This document shows, piece by piece, positions 36,875 through 45,127 of a DNA stretch of 64,000 nt. The stretch's first letter is position 1; each line of letters opens with the position of its first letter. Source of the DNA: Leisingera sp. ANG59 (GTDB lineage: Bacteria; Pseudomonadota; Alphaproteobacteria; Rhodobacterales; Rhodobacteraceae); the NCBI RefSeq assembly GCF_013317235.1, contig NZ_WLCM01000003.1, forward strand, positions 163,739-227,738, written 5' to 3'. Position numbers and translations under genes: made by a program. Below the pieces are notes generated by a model. The model searched no databases. It saw nothing but the letters and a program-made list of their open reading frames with translations, and had not been told where the DNA came from.

Positions 36875-37855
36875 TCAGGCCCAGGGGTCGAGGATGATCT
36901 TGGGCGCGGCCACCGCACCGGACCGCAGGTCGCGGAAGGCGGCGGCACCGTCCGACAGCGGCCGCTGTTCAGGCCAGTCAAGCGGGCCAAGGCGGCCGTC
37001 GAAAATCGCCTGCGCGGTGTCGCGGAAGTCCTGCGCGGTATAGGTGTAGGTGCCGATGAAGGTGATCTCCTGCAGCGTCATGCGGCGGATATCCAAGCCT
37101 CCGGTGTCCTCGCCCAGTCCGACATGGGCAATCACCCCGCCGGGCGCAGCAGTTGCTGAGACCGCGGCACGGGTGGCGGCATAGCCCACGGCGTCCACCA
37201 CCAGCGGCACCATGCCCTGGAACTCCGCCACCGCCTTTTGCCCGCAGCGGTCCGTCAGGAAGGCCCGGCGCGCTTCGTTCGGTTCCTGGATGGTCACCTC
37301 CGACTCCCCCATCGCCCTCAGCGCCAATGCCGCAGCCAGGCCGATGGCGCCACCTCCGATCACCAGCGCGCTGCGCTCTGTGCTTGGATGCAGCGCCTCC
37401 AGCGCTAGCCGGGCGGCGTGCCAGCTGACTGCCAGCGGTTCGGCCAGTGCGGCCTTCTCCAGAGGCAACTCGTCCGGGACGGTCACTAGGTTGCTTTCCG
37501 GCATCGCCACGAACTGGGCAAAAGCGCCTTCGCGCGGCGGCATCGAGATGATCTGGCGGCTGGCGCAGAGGTTCTCGCGCCCAGTGGTGCATGCGGCGCA
37601 ACTGCCGCAGGTCACCAGGGGGTTGATCGTGACCCGGCGGCCCGCTTGCGGTCCGTCCTCGATCACACCCGCGGCCTCATGGCCCAGGATCAGTGGCGCG
37701 GGCCTGCGGTTGTCGTGGCCCAGATAGGCGTGCATGTCCGAGCCGCAGATGCCGGAGGCATGGATACGGATCAGATGCTCGCCAGCTCGACCCGCCGCCA
37801 TCGGCACATCGCGGAACGCCAGCGTCTCAACCCCTTCATAAACCAAGGCTTTCAT
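36875..37855 (-). CDS. hpsP: Zinc-dependent alcohol dehydrogenase, probable DHPS 2-dehydrogenase
   Basis: A 326-residue medium-chain dehydrogenase. The catalytic zinc site is in GICGSDMHAYLGHD with GHEAAGV; the structural zinc site is CGSCAACTTGRENLC; the NAD-binding loop is VIGGGAIGLAAALAL. In known DHPS pathways HpsP and HpsO interconvert the two enantiomers of dihydroxypropanesulfonate through sulfohydroxyacetone. Its position between hpsO and the rest of the operon matches that assignment; sequence alone only says sorbitol/threonine-dehydrogenase-like. It overlaps hpsO by four bases. Confidence 0.72.
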   Translation of the reverse strand: MKALVYEGVETLAFRDVPMAAGRAGEHLIRIHASGICGSDMHAYLGHDNRRPAPLILGHEAAGVIEDGPQAGRRVTINPLVTCGSCAACTTGRENLCASRQIISMPPREGAFAQFVAMPESNLVTVPDELPLEKAALAEPLAVSWHAARLALEALHPSTERSALVIGGGAIGLAAALALRAMGESEVTIQEPNEARRAFLTDRCGQKAVAEFQGMVPLVVDAVGYAATRAAVSATAAPGGVIAHVGLGEDTGGLDIRRMTLQEITFIGTYTYTAQDFRDTAQAIFDGRLGPLDWPEQRPLSDGAAAFRDLRSGAVAAPKIILDPWA

Positions 37856-38613
37856 TTCGCGGTGAACCCTCCGTCAACCATCAGGATTTGCCCGGTCACA
37901 TAGGCCGACGCCTCCGAGCAGAGGAAGAGCAGCGGCCCGTCGATATCCTCCAGCCGCCCGTTGCGGCCGATACAGGTCTGCGCCGCGTTGCGGGTGGCGC
38001 GGGCCTCATCGCCGAACACCGCCTGGGTCAGCTCGGTCGGGAAGAACCCCGGCCCGATCGCATTGGCGGTGATGCCAAAGGGTGACCAGGCCTCTGCCAT
38101 GGCACGGGTCAGCTGGCCGATCCCGCCCTTGCTGGCGCCATAGGCGATGCCGCCGGGAAAGGCGCGGGTGGTCTGGAGGGAAGCGAAATTGACGATCCGC
38201 CCCCAGCCCCGCTCTTTCATCGCAGGCACCATCGCCTGGCTGAGGAAGAAGGGCGCTGAAAGGTTCAGCGCCAGGGTCTGGTCCCAGCCCTGCGCCGTGA
38301 CGTCATCCGCGGTCTGCCGCGTGTTGACGCCTGCCGCGTGGATCAGGATGTCCGGCGCCCCGAAGGGGGCGGAGACCGTCTGCCGCAGCGCTTCCAGCCC
38401 GCTGCGGTCCGCCACATCCGCTGCCGCATATGCGGCAGCCGGCCCGATCTCGGCGCAGAGGCTTTCCAAGGCCTCCGCCCGGCGGGCCACCGCGACCACC
38501 TGCGCCCCGGCAGCGGCCAGCGCGATGGCCGCCCGCCGTCCCAGACCGGAACTGGCGCCGGTGATGCAGGCGGTCCGGCCTGCCAGGTCGAACAGGGCGT
38601 GCGGGTCAGCCAT
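37852..38613 (-). CDS. hpsO: Short-chain dehydrogenase, probable DHPS 2-dehydrogenase
   Basis: A 253-residue classical SDR: cofactor loop TGASSGLGRRAAIAL, HAAGVN, the catalytic serine segment NFASLQTT and YGASKGG (Tyr-x-x-x-Lys), and a C-terminal YVTGQILMVDGGF. In DHPS degradation HpsO would be the partner of HpsP. It overlaps both neighbours (eight bases with hpsN), a sign of tight co-translation. Confidence 0.75.
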   Translation of the reverse strand: MADPHALFDLAGRTACITGASSGLGRRAAIALAAAGAQVVAVARRAEALESLCAEIGPAAAYAAADVADRSGLEALRQTVSAPFGAPDILIHAAGVNTRQTADDVTAQGWDQTLALNLSAPFFLSQAMVPAMKERGWGRIVNFASLQTTRAFPGGIAYGASKGGIGQLTRAMAEAWSPFGITANAIGPGFFPTELTQAVFGDEARATRNAAQTCIGRNGRLEDIDGPLLFLCSEASAYVTGQILMVDGGFTAK

Positions 38614-39913
38614 TTGCGGTCAGGTCGAAGGTTTCGTCCGGGAAATACTTGGCCAGCCGCACGTCGGCAGCACGGGCGTGGCCCTCCATTCCTTCCAGCC
38701 GGGCTATCCGCGCAGTGGCCTCTGCCACCGGTTTGGAGCCCTCGCGGGTGGCGCGCTGCCAGGTGACGATCTTCATATATTTGTGGACAGACAGCCCGCC
38801 GGTGTAGCTGGCCGCGCGCGAGGTCGGCAGCACGTGGTTGGTGCCCGCCGCCTTGTCGCCATAGGAGACCGTGGTCTCCTCGCCCAGGAACAGCGAGCCG
38901 TAGCAGGTGAGGTTCTCCAGCCACCAGTCCAGATCCTCTGCCTGCACGGTCAAGTGCTCGGGCGCGTATTCGTCGGAACAGGCCGCCATGTCTTCGCGGT
39001 CCGCGCACAGGATCACCTCGGCATAGTCGCGCCAGGCCGCAGTGGCGTTCTCGCGGTTCACCTCGGGCAGGTCGTTGATGTAATCCGGCACCCGCCGCAT
39101 CACTTCCTCGGCCAGGGTGCGGTTATCTGTGACCAGCCAGACCGGCGAGTTGTAGCCATGCTCTGCCTGGCTCACCAGATCGGTGGCGACGATATGCGCA
39201 TCCGCCGTGCTGTCGGCCAGGATCAGGCTGTCGGTGGGGCCTGCGATCATGTCGATACCGACGCGGCCGAACAGGATGCGCTTGGCTTCGGCAACGAACT
39301 GGTTGCCGGGGCCGACCAGGATGTTGGCCCTGGGCAGACCAAAGAGGCCGAAGGTCATTGCCGCAACCCCCTGCACGCCGCCCATCGCCATGATCTTATC
39401 CGCACCGCAGATATGGGCGGCATAGACAATGGCGGGGGCAACGCCCACACCCGGGCGCGGCGGGGAGCAGGCGGTGATGTGCTTACAGCCGGCCACCTTA
39501 GCGGTGGTCACGGTCATGATGGCGCTGGCGATATGGCTGTAGCGCCCGCCCGGCACATAGCAGCCCGCCGCGTCCACCGGGATCACCTTTTGCCCGGTGA
39601 AGAAGCCGGGGGAGATTTCGGTCTCCACATTTTGCATCGTGCCTTTCTGCAGCTCGGCAAAGCGGCGCACATTGTCGTGGGCGAACTGGATATCCGCCTT
39701 GAGCTTCTCCGGCACCAGGGCGCAGGCCGCTTCGATCTCCTCCGCCGTCAGCAGCACATTGCCCTCGTAGCGGTCGAACTTGGCGGCATATTCCAGCGCC
39801 TTGGCGTCTCCGCCTGCCTCGATGTCGTCCAGGATGCCCTGCACGATCTTGTGGGTCTCGGAGGCATCCGACTTGGGGGTCAGGTCGGCTTTTTTCAGGT
39901 ATTCTCGGGTCAT
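38606..39913 (-). CDS. hpsN: Histidinol-dehydrogenase-like sulfopropanediol 3-dehydrogenase
   Basis: A 435-residue protein of the HisD fold. Zinc and catalytic positions are kept: VSQAEHG (Gln, His), the general-base pair in YAPEHL (Glu-His), SYGDKAAGTNHVLPT and EGMEGHARA. A histidinol dehydrogenase for histidine synthesis would be expected near other his genes; this one sits among sulfonate genes, in line with HpsN, which oxidises (R)-DHPS to (R)-sulfolactate with NAD in two steps. In the motif SYGDKAAG a lysine replaces the tyrosine I expect in HisD (GDYASG), which may reflect the different substrate. Confidence 0.8.
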   Translation of the reverse strand: MTREYLKKADLTPKSDASETHKIVQGILDDIEAGGDAKALEYAAKFDRYEGNVLLTAEEIEAACALVPEKLKADIQFAHDNVRRFAELQKGTMQNVETEISPGFFTGQKVIPVDAAGCYVPGGRYSHIASAIMTVTTAKVAGCKHITACSPPRPGVGVAPAIVYAAHICGADKIMAMGGVQGVAAMTFGLFGLPRANILVGPGNQFVAEAKRILFGRVGIDMIAGPTDSLILADSTADAHIVATDLVSQAEHGYNSPVWLVTDNRTLAEEVMRRVPDYINDLPEVNRENATAAWRDYAEVILCADREDMAACSDEYAPEHLTVQAEDLDWWLENLTCYGSLFLGEETTVSYGDKAAGTNHVLPTSRAASYTGGLSVHKYMKIVTWQRATREGSKPVAEATARIARLEGMEGHARAADVRLAKYFPDETFDLTANG

Positions 39914-39925
39914 TTTCTGGGGGTC

Positions 39926-41254
39926 CTACTTGTAGATATCAGGAAGCAGCGTGGTTGAGATCGCCGGGATGTAAGCGATCAGCAGCACCACGATCAGCAT
40001 GGTCAGCACGAACGGCACGGCGCGGGCGGCGATCTTGAGGATGGACTCGCCGGTGATGCCGGAGACGACGAACAGGTTCAGCCCCAGCGGTGGGGTGATA
40101 AAGCCCACGCCCAAAGCAGTGATCATCATGATGCAGAACTGGATTTCGTTCATGCCGATGTTGTCGGCCAGCGGCTTCAGGATCGGCGCCAGGATCACGA
40201 TATTGGGGGTGGTCTCCATCACGCAGCCCGCGGCGATTAGGATGCAGATCATCAAAAGGATCAGCATCGCGGGATCATCGGTCAGCACGGTCACTGCAGT
40301 CACGAAGCCCTGCGGCACGCCCATGATCGCCAGCGCCTCGGCCAGTGGGGCGGAGAAGGCGATGATCGGCAGGATCACCCCGTTCACCTTGGCAGAGCTG
40401 ACCAGCATTGCCGGGAAATCGGACAGTTTCAGGGTGCCCAGGATGAAGCCGATCAGGATGGTGACGACAACCGCGGTGGCACCGGCCTCGGTCGGGGTCA
40501 AGAGGCCGGAGAAAATGCCGTAGAAGATGATCCCGGGCACGATGAAGGCATACCAGCCGTTCCACAGCGACGCCCCGAGGTTTGCCAGCCACTCACCCAG
40601 CCCCATGTTGCCGCCAGTCTCATAAGTATAGAGCCGGTTCATGATGATATTGGTGATCAGGATCGACACCAGGATCGCGAGGCCGGGGATCAGCGCCGCC
40701 AGGAACAGGGTGGAGGCGGAGATGCCCAGCACCAGGCCGATGATGATATAGGCGATGGAGGGCGGGATCAGGATGCCGGTGCAGGCGCCCGCAGCCACCA
40801 GCGCACAGGCATAGGGGCGGGGATAGCCGCTTTCGACCAGCCGGTTGATGGTCATCCGTCCGACCGCGGCGGCGCCGGCGGCGTCTGAGCCGGAGATCGC
40901 TGCGAACATGCCGCAGACCAGCACCGTGGCAGATCCGAAGCCGCCGCGTGTCCAGCAGGTCAGCGCTTCGGCCACATCGAGGAATTTCTTGCTGAGCCCG
41001 GTGCGCACCAGCACGTCGCCGGTCAGGATGAACAAGGGCACCGCGGTCAGCGCAAAGGCGTCGATTCCGGTGAACAGGCTCTCGCCGATGACGCTGAGCG
41101 GCAGGTCGCCAGACATCACCAGCATGGTGATCGCCGCCGCGCCGATGGCCGCCCAGACCGGTACCGCCAGCGCTATCAGCGCCACGAACATGATCACTGG
41201 CAGGTAGAAGTCCCAGCCCAGCTCGACTGTTTGGTTGAGTGAATTCCACAGCAT
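39926..41254 (-). CDS. hpsM: TRAP transporter large permease subunit (DHPS module)
   Basis: A 442-residue DctM-type permease. Family motifs include LTAVPLFILTGDVLVRTG, AAISGSDAAGAAAVGRMTINRL, TGILIPPSIAYIIIG and GVGFITPPLGLNLFV. The gene is 13 bp after the small subunit and 12 bp before hpsN, so uptake and catabolic genes form a single unit. Confidence 0.9.
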   Translation of the reverse strand: MLWNSLNQTVELGWDFYLPVIMFVALIALAVPVWAAIGAAAITMLVMSGDLPLSVIGESLFTGIDAFALTAVPLFILTGDVLVRTGLSKKFLDVAEALTCWTRGGFGSATVLVCGMFAAISGSDAAGAAAVGRMTINRLVESGYPRPYACALVAAGACTGILIPPSIAYIIIGLVLGISASTLFLAALIPGLAILVSILITNIIMNRLYTYETGGNMGLGEWLANLGASLWNGWYAFIVPGIIFYGIFSGLLTPTEAGATAVVVTILIGFILGTLKLSDFPAMLVSSAKVNGVILPIIAFSAPLAEALAIMGVPQGFVTAVTVLTDDPAMLILLMICILIAAGCVMETTPNIVILAPILKPLADNIGMNEIQFCIMMITALGVGFITPPLGLNLFVVSGITGESILKIAARAVPFVLTMLIVVLLIAYIPAISTTLLPDIYK

Positions 41255-41267
41255 CGCTTAAGGCCCC

Positions 41268-41780
41268 TCAATCAAACAGCTTGTCGCCTTCAAAGACGGG
41301 CGTGCCGTCGCGAAGGCTGCGGTAATCGCGCAGGAAGGATTGCAGCAGGCGCCAGATCATCAGGGCAAAGCCTGCGGGCACCGCCATCAGGAACCACACC
41401 ATCGAGATGCGCAGCCCGTGGCTGACCGATCCGAATTTAGCGGAGACCAGCACCGTCTCGAACGACCAGTAAAGCGCGACCAGGGCGACGATGAACATCA
41501 CCAGGTCGCCGAAGATGTAGATCAGCGCCTTGGTGCGGGGCCCCAGATAATGCAGGATCACGTCGATGCGGATATGGGCGCGCTCCTTGACCGCCGCCGC
41601 GGCGCCGATCCAGGCCAGGTATATGAAGGAATAGCGGACGATCTCCTCGCCCCAGATCGATGAAAAGGCAAACAGCTCGCGCCGGATGACCTCGATCGCC
41701 ATGGTGATGACCAGCATCACGTAGAACACCAGGAGCAGCCAGCGCTCCGCGTTCTTGTCTATCGTTCGCAGGATCTTCAT
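41268..41780 (-). CDS. hpsL: TRAP transporter small membrane subunit (DHPS module)
   Basis: A 170-residue DctQ-type protein with four membrane segments (about 14-34, 47-65, 86-108 and 128-150), the usual length. It is separated from the receptor gene by 112 bp that contain a stem-loop. Confidence 0.88.
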   Translation of the reverse strand: MKILRTIDKNAERWLLLVFYVMLVITMAIEVIRRELFAFSSIWGEEIVRYSFIYLAWIGAAAAVKERAHIRIDVILHYLGPRTKALIYIFGDLVMFIVALVALYWSFETVLVSAKFGSVSHGLRISMVWFLMAVPAGFALMIWRLLQSFLRDYRSLRDGTPVFEGDKLFD

Positions 41781-41814
41781 CGCTATTCCCGGTATTCAGG
41801 CACACCCCCGCAGC

Positions 41815-41829
41815 CAGCCCGGCGGGCTG
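41815..41829 (-). promoter_or_regulatory. Stem-loop between the receptor and small-subunit genes of the DHPS TRAP system
   Basis: CAGCCC and GGGCTG pair over a 3-base loop, with a second short hairpin (GCCGG/CCGGC) nearer the receptor gene. The region probably trims expression of the membrane subunits relative to the receptor. Confidence 0.5.
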
Positions 41830-41892
41830 CTGCAGAAGCGGCGGTTTCGGTAGCGGGCGGCCGCCGGTATCCGGCGCGCGCCCCTGCAGCGG

Positions 41893-43038
41893 TCAGGCGT
41901 CGTGGACGTAGTATTTGCCTTGGGTGCCTGCGGCCTCTTCCAGCTTGGCGAAACTCTCCATCGACCCGGCCAGCTCGGTCTTGAACGCATCCCATTCGGA
42001 GCGCTGGTAGCCACCGGCCTCTTTCCACTCCGCCAGCTGGTCATCGCTCAGCGTATGGAACTGGACGCCGGCCTTGGTCAGCTCCGCCATTGCATAGGCG
42101 CGGGCGGAGGGCACCTTGGACAGGTTCTGATGCGCGGTCATTTCGGAGCCCCACATCACGCCGTCCTGCACGTCGGCGGGCAGGGCGTTGAACCACTCCA
42201 GGTTGCAGGAATAGACCTGGCTGTCCGGTACCGCCTGGGTGAAGGTCACATGGCTGAGGATGTCCTTGAAACCAAAGACATAAAGTGCCCCGACAGACGG
42301 GTCGAGCGCATCCGCCACCCCCTGCTTGATCGCCGAGGGCGTCTCGCCCCAGGCCACCGGCGTCGGGTTGGCGCCGACCATCCGGTAATACTGCTGCAGC
42401 ATTTTTGAGCCCGGCACGCGGAATTTCACACCCGCCATGTCGCCCGGCGCCATCACCGCGTTGCCGCCCTTGCGCACCGCAACCACGCGGGGGTCGATGT
42501 TGACATAAAACAGCGCCTTGAAGCCGTTGGCCTCCACCTTGGGATGCACTTCGGTTTTCCAGAAGTCGGAGTTCACCAGGTTGGTGAAGCGCTGGTTGGA
42601 GCCGCAGAGATAGGGCATGTTGATCAGGTCAACGGTGGAGGCGAAGGGCGCGAAGTTCGACAGCGAATGCTGTGCGGCCTGGATTGTGCCGCCTTGAACC
42701 TTCTGCACCAGCGCGCCGCCCGCGCCCAGCTGGCCGCCGGGCGCCAGCTTGACGTAGATCTTGCCGTTGGTGGCGTTCTGGATGTTCTCCTTCAGGTCCA
42801 GCTGCATGATCGGATAGCTGCGCGACGCGCCCAGCACATAGGCGGTGGCCAAGGTCATGATATGCTCGGCCGCGCGCTCGCGTTCCTTCTCTTCCTTGGC
42901 GGTTTGTGCTGCCGCCTCGGACGACCACAGCACACCGCCTGCACCCGCAACCAGCGCCGCGGTGAAGGAGCCGGTCGAAGCCAGTTTCAGAAAATTGCGG
43001 CGCTCAGCAGATTTGAGGCCATCCTTACCATTCGTCAT
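41893..43038 (-). CDS. hpsK: TRAP transporter substrate-binding protein (DHPS module)
   Basis: A 381-residue DctP-type receptor with a twin-arginine signal (AERRNFLKLASTGSF, then a hydrophobic stretch to about residue 49). Family segments include GKIYVKLAPGGQLGAGGALVQKVQGG, INMPYLCG, KFRVPGSKMLQQYYRMVGANPTPVAWGE and VTFTQAVPDSQVYSCNLEWFN. It would bind DHPS in the periplasm; the ligand is deduced from the operon. First large gene of the operon, after a 61-residue membrane peptide. Confidence 0.78.
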   Translation of the reverse strand: MTNGKDGLKSAERRNFLKLASTGSFTAALVAGAGGVLWSSEAAAQTAKEEKERERAAEHIMTLATAYVLGASRSYPIMQLDLKENIQNATNGKIYVKLAPGGQLGAGGALVQKVQGGTIQAAQHSLSNFAPFASTVDLINMPYLCGSNQRFTNLVNSDFWKTEVHPKVEANGFKALFYVNIDPRVVAVRKGGNAVMAPGDMAGVKFRVPGSKMLQQYYRMVGANPTPVAWGETPSAIKQGVADALDPSVGALYVFGFKDILSHVTFTQAVPDSQVYSCNLEWFNALPADVQDGVMWGSEMTAHQNLSKVPSARAYAMAELTKAGVQFHTLSDDQLAEWKEAGGYQRSEWDAFKTELAGSMESFAKLEEAAGTQGKYYVHDA

Positions 43039-43061
43039 CGTCTTCCTCCCTTGGAACTCCG

Positions 43062-43247
43062 TCAGCTGCCGTTCTTTTTCTTGTGGTCAGCCTCGCGCTT
43101 GAGGATCGCGGCCACGAACAGGACCGAGGCCGCGAACAGAACCAGCATCTCCCCGACATCGCTCAGGAAGCCGCCGCCGCCAAATGCGCCCATGGCAACA
43201 TTGGCAAAGAACACGGCAAAGACGGCAACGGCGGCGAAGATAAACAT
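43062..43247 (-). CDS. Small two-segment membrane protein at the head of the DHPS operon
   Basis: A 61-residue protein with two hydrophobic segments (about 1-22 and 28-48) and a basic C-terminus (KREADHKKKNGS). It lies 23 bp before the TRAP receptor gene and is first after the operator region. I do not recognise a family. Its place suggests a TRAP accessory or assembly peptide. Confidence 0.6.
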   Translation of the reverse strand: MFIFAAVAVFAVFFANVAMGAFGGGGFLSDVGEMLVLFAASVLFVAAILKREADHKKKNGS

Positions 43248-43280
43248 CGGTAGATCCCGTTTTTTGATCCCAACACTATT

Positions 43281-43294
43281 TGTAAGCGCTTACA
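43281..43294. promoter_or_regulatory. LacI-family operator 1
   Basis: TGTAAGCGCTTACA is a perfect 14-bp palindrome with the central CG typical of LacI/GalR operators. It lies in the 131-bp divergent region between the DHPS operon and the LacI gene. Confidence 0.85.
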
Positions 43295-43301
43295 TCAATA
43301 A

Positions 43302-43315
43302 TGCAAGCGCTTACA
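43302..43315. promoter_or_regulatory. LacI-family operator 2
   Basis: TGCAAGCGCTTACA differs from operator 1 at one base. The two centres are 21 bp apart, two helical turns, so two dimers can bind the same face of DNA. Confidence 0.85.
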
Positions 43316-43378
43316 TGCGTGGATGGCAACGGCTGAATTTTGTGCTAAGACAGGGGGCAATGGAATGGCAGGCGTGAC

Positions 43379-44404
43379 ATGGGAAAAACCCGCTCAGCTC
43401 CGACACTTAACGATGTTGCACGGGAGGCAGGGGTCTCGACCGCGACGGTATCGCGCTGCCTGAATTCACCTGAACGGGTAATTGAATCGACCCGCCAGCG
43501 GGTCCTGCAGGCGGTCGAATCACTGGGCTACACGCCGAATTTCGCCGCCCAAGTTATGGCGGCCAAGCGCAGCTTCACTATCGGCGCGATCATTCCAACC
43601 ATGGACAATGCGATCTTTGCCCGCGGCCTGCAGGCCTTTCAGGACCAGCTGCGCGAGGCCGGCTATACGCTGCTGGTGTCCAGCTCGGCCTATGATCCCG
43701 AGGCTGAACACGAGCAGATCCGCACCCTGGTGGCGCGGGGTGCCGACGGGCTGCTTCTGATTGGCCACGCGCGCAGAACGGATATCTACGATTATCTGGA
43801 ACGGCATCAGGTTCCATCGTTGGTTGCTTGGTCTTATGAGCCTGAAGCAGTACGGCCATCGGTTGGTTTCAGCAACTCGGGAGCCATGTGTGAACTTGCC
43901 CGGCGTGTCCTTGCTGCCGGGCATCGCCGGATCGCCATCATTTCCGGCATCACCAAGGGCAACGACCGAGCGCAAGCCCGCGTGTCAGGGATCCATCAGG
44001 CTCTATTGGATGCGGGTCTGGCCGCGGATGAGCTTCCGCTGATCGAGACGCCGTATGAGATCGATAAAGGAGCTGACGCCTTTGCGCGGCTGATGGCTCT
44101 GGACCCGCGCCCGACTGCTGTCATGTGCGGCAACGATGTATTGGCAGCAGGTGCGCTGCGAGAAGCTCAGAGATTGGGAATTTCGGTGCCTGAGCAGGTC
44201 TCAGTGACCGGGTTTGACGACATCGAAATAGCCGGAATAGTCCATCCGGCGCTTACTACCGTACATGTTCCGCACCGTGAAATGGGCCGCAAGGCCGCCT
44301 GCGAACTGATCGCCATGGTCGAAGGCAGGTCGCCAGGAAAATCGGTTTGCATTAACACGCATGTGGTTACTAGGCATTCATTGGCTCCACCCGCTGAGGC
44401 TTAA
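43379..44404 (+). CDS. LacI-family transcriptional regulator of the DHPS module
   Basis: A 341-residue LacI/GalR repressor: helix-turn-helix TLNDVAREAGVSTATVSRCLN, then the periplasmic-binding-protein-like domain (FTIGAIIPTMDNAIFARGLQ, SVTGFDDIEIAGIVHPALTTVHVP). It is divergent from the transport and catabolic operon, with the two operators about 65 and 85 bp before its start. It most likely represses both sides until a DHPS-related ligand binds. The 3' half looks less GC-rich than the 5' half. Confidence 0.93.
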   Translation: MGKTRSAPTLNDVAREAGVSTATVSRCLNSPERVIESTRQRVLQAVESLGYTPNFAAQVMAAKRSFTIGAIIPTMDNAIFARGLQAFQDQLREAGYTLLVSSSAYDPEAEHEQIRTLVARGADGLLLIGHARRTDIYDYLERHQVPSLVAWSYEPEAVRPSVGFSNSGAMCELARRVLAAGHRRIAIISGITKGNDRAQARVSGIHQALLDAGLAADELPLIETPYEIDKGADAFARLMALDPRPTAVMCGNDVLAAGALREAQRLGISVPEQVSVTGFDDIEIAGIVHPALTTVHVPHREMGRKAACELIAMVEGRSPGKSVCINTHVVTRHSLAPPAEA

Positions 44405-44467
44405 GAGCAGAAAACGATGCCAAAACTGATCAAAGGTAGTCGGTGGGAAGGTCGAGGGAGCGCCGTG

Positions 44468-44968
44468 TCAGCCAGCCAGCCGCTTTGCCCACAATATCGG
44501 CTGATCGAAGTTATACATCACCAGTTGACCTTCCCCATCCACTTCCATGCGGTTGACCAGACCAATCTGTTGCATGAAGTCCCGTTCAATGACCATGGTC
44601 TCTTCGTCACATAGCCCGCCGCCTGTCTGAAAAGGCGAAAACATCAGGTTGTCCAAGTCAGGTCCGAATGTCGTTGTGAAGCTTCGGCAGGGGCTGGAGC
44701 CGTAGAGCGTTCCACCGTCAAAATCGAACCGCAGATCATCGAACGGTTCCAGGTCGACATTTTTGACTTTTTGCACAATCCAAGCGCCATTCAGAACTGT
44801 TGAATTGGTTGCGGGCATTATAACTCCTCCGCCTTGTCCGGTTCCGCTATCATAGGTAAACGACCACACAGCCACCCCGCAGAAAACACTTGTAAACACC
44901 CCCCAAAATACCGGCCGGGTTCGGCGCGGCTTCTTAAACTGCTGCTCCCGGAAAGGCCAGATGATCAT
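44468..44968 (-). CDS. META (HslJ-type) domain protein with N-terminal membrane segment
   Basis: A 166-residue protein. Residues about 20-40 form a membrane segment or signal anchor; the rest is a META domain (LNGAWIVQKV, LRFDFDGGTLYGSSPCRSFTTTF, FSPFQTGGGLCDEETMVIERDFMQQI). META proteins such as HslJ are exported and linked to heat or antibiotic stress, without a known activity. A second possible start at the internal methionine of MPATNS would remove the anchor. Confidence 0.72.
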   Translation of the reverse strand: MIIWPFREQQFKKPRRTRPVFWGVFTSVFCGVAVWSFTYDSGTGQGGGVIMPATNSTVLNGAWIVQKVKNVDLEPFDDLRFDFDGGTLYGSSPCRSFTTTFGPDLDNLMFSPFQTGGGLCDEETMVIERDFMQQIGLVNRMEVDGEGQLVMYNFDQPILWAKRLAG

Positions 44969-45088
44969 AACCGTTTCACCTCGATGCTAATGGCCCGTGA
45001 GTCTGCCTAGCCTGCTCAGCTTGACAAGAAAAAAATCTTGTCGGAATCCGGCTGACGTGCAACGCTTGGAAATAAAAGACGATAACAT

Positions 45089-45104
45089 ACTATTTTTAAA
45101 TAGT
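45089..45104. promoter_or_regulatory. AT-rich palindrome upstream of the giant repeat gene
   Basis: ACTATTT and AAATAGT form a perfect 7-bp inverted repeat around two T, 23 bp before the start codon. It stands out in a GC-rich genome and is a candidate operator. Confidence 0.45.
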
Positions 45105-45127
45105 TTTCCAGTTCCAGGAGTTGCCTC

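Noticed and set aside
38606..39913. Histidine biosynthesis hisD
   Set aside because: Fold and zinc ligands match, but the operon is a sulfonate TRAP/dehydrogenase cluster with no other his genes; HpsN fits better.
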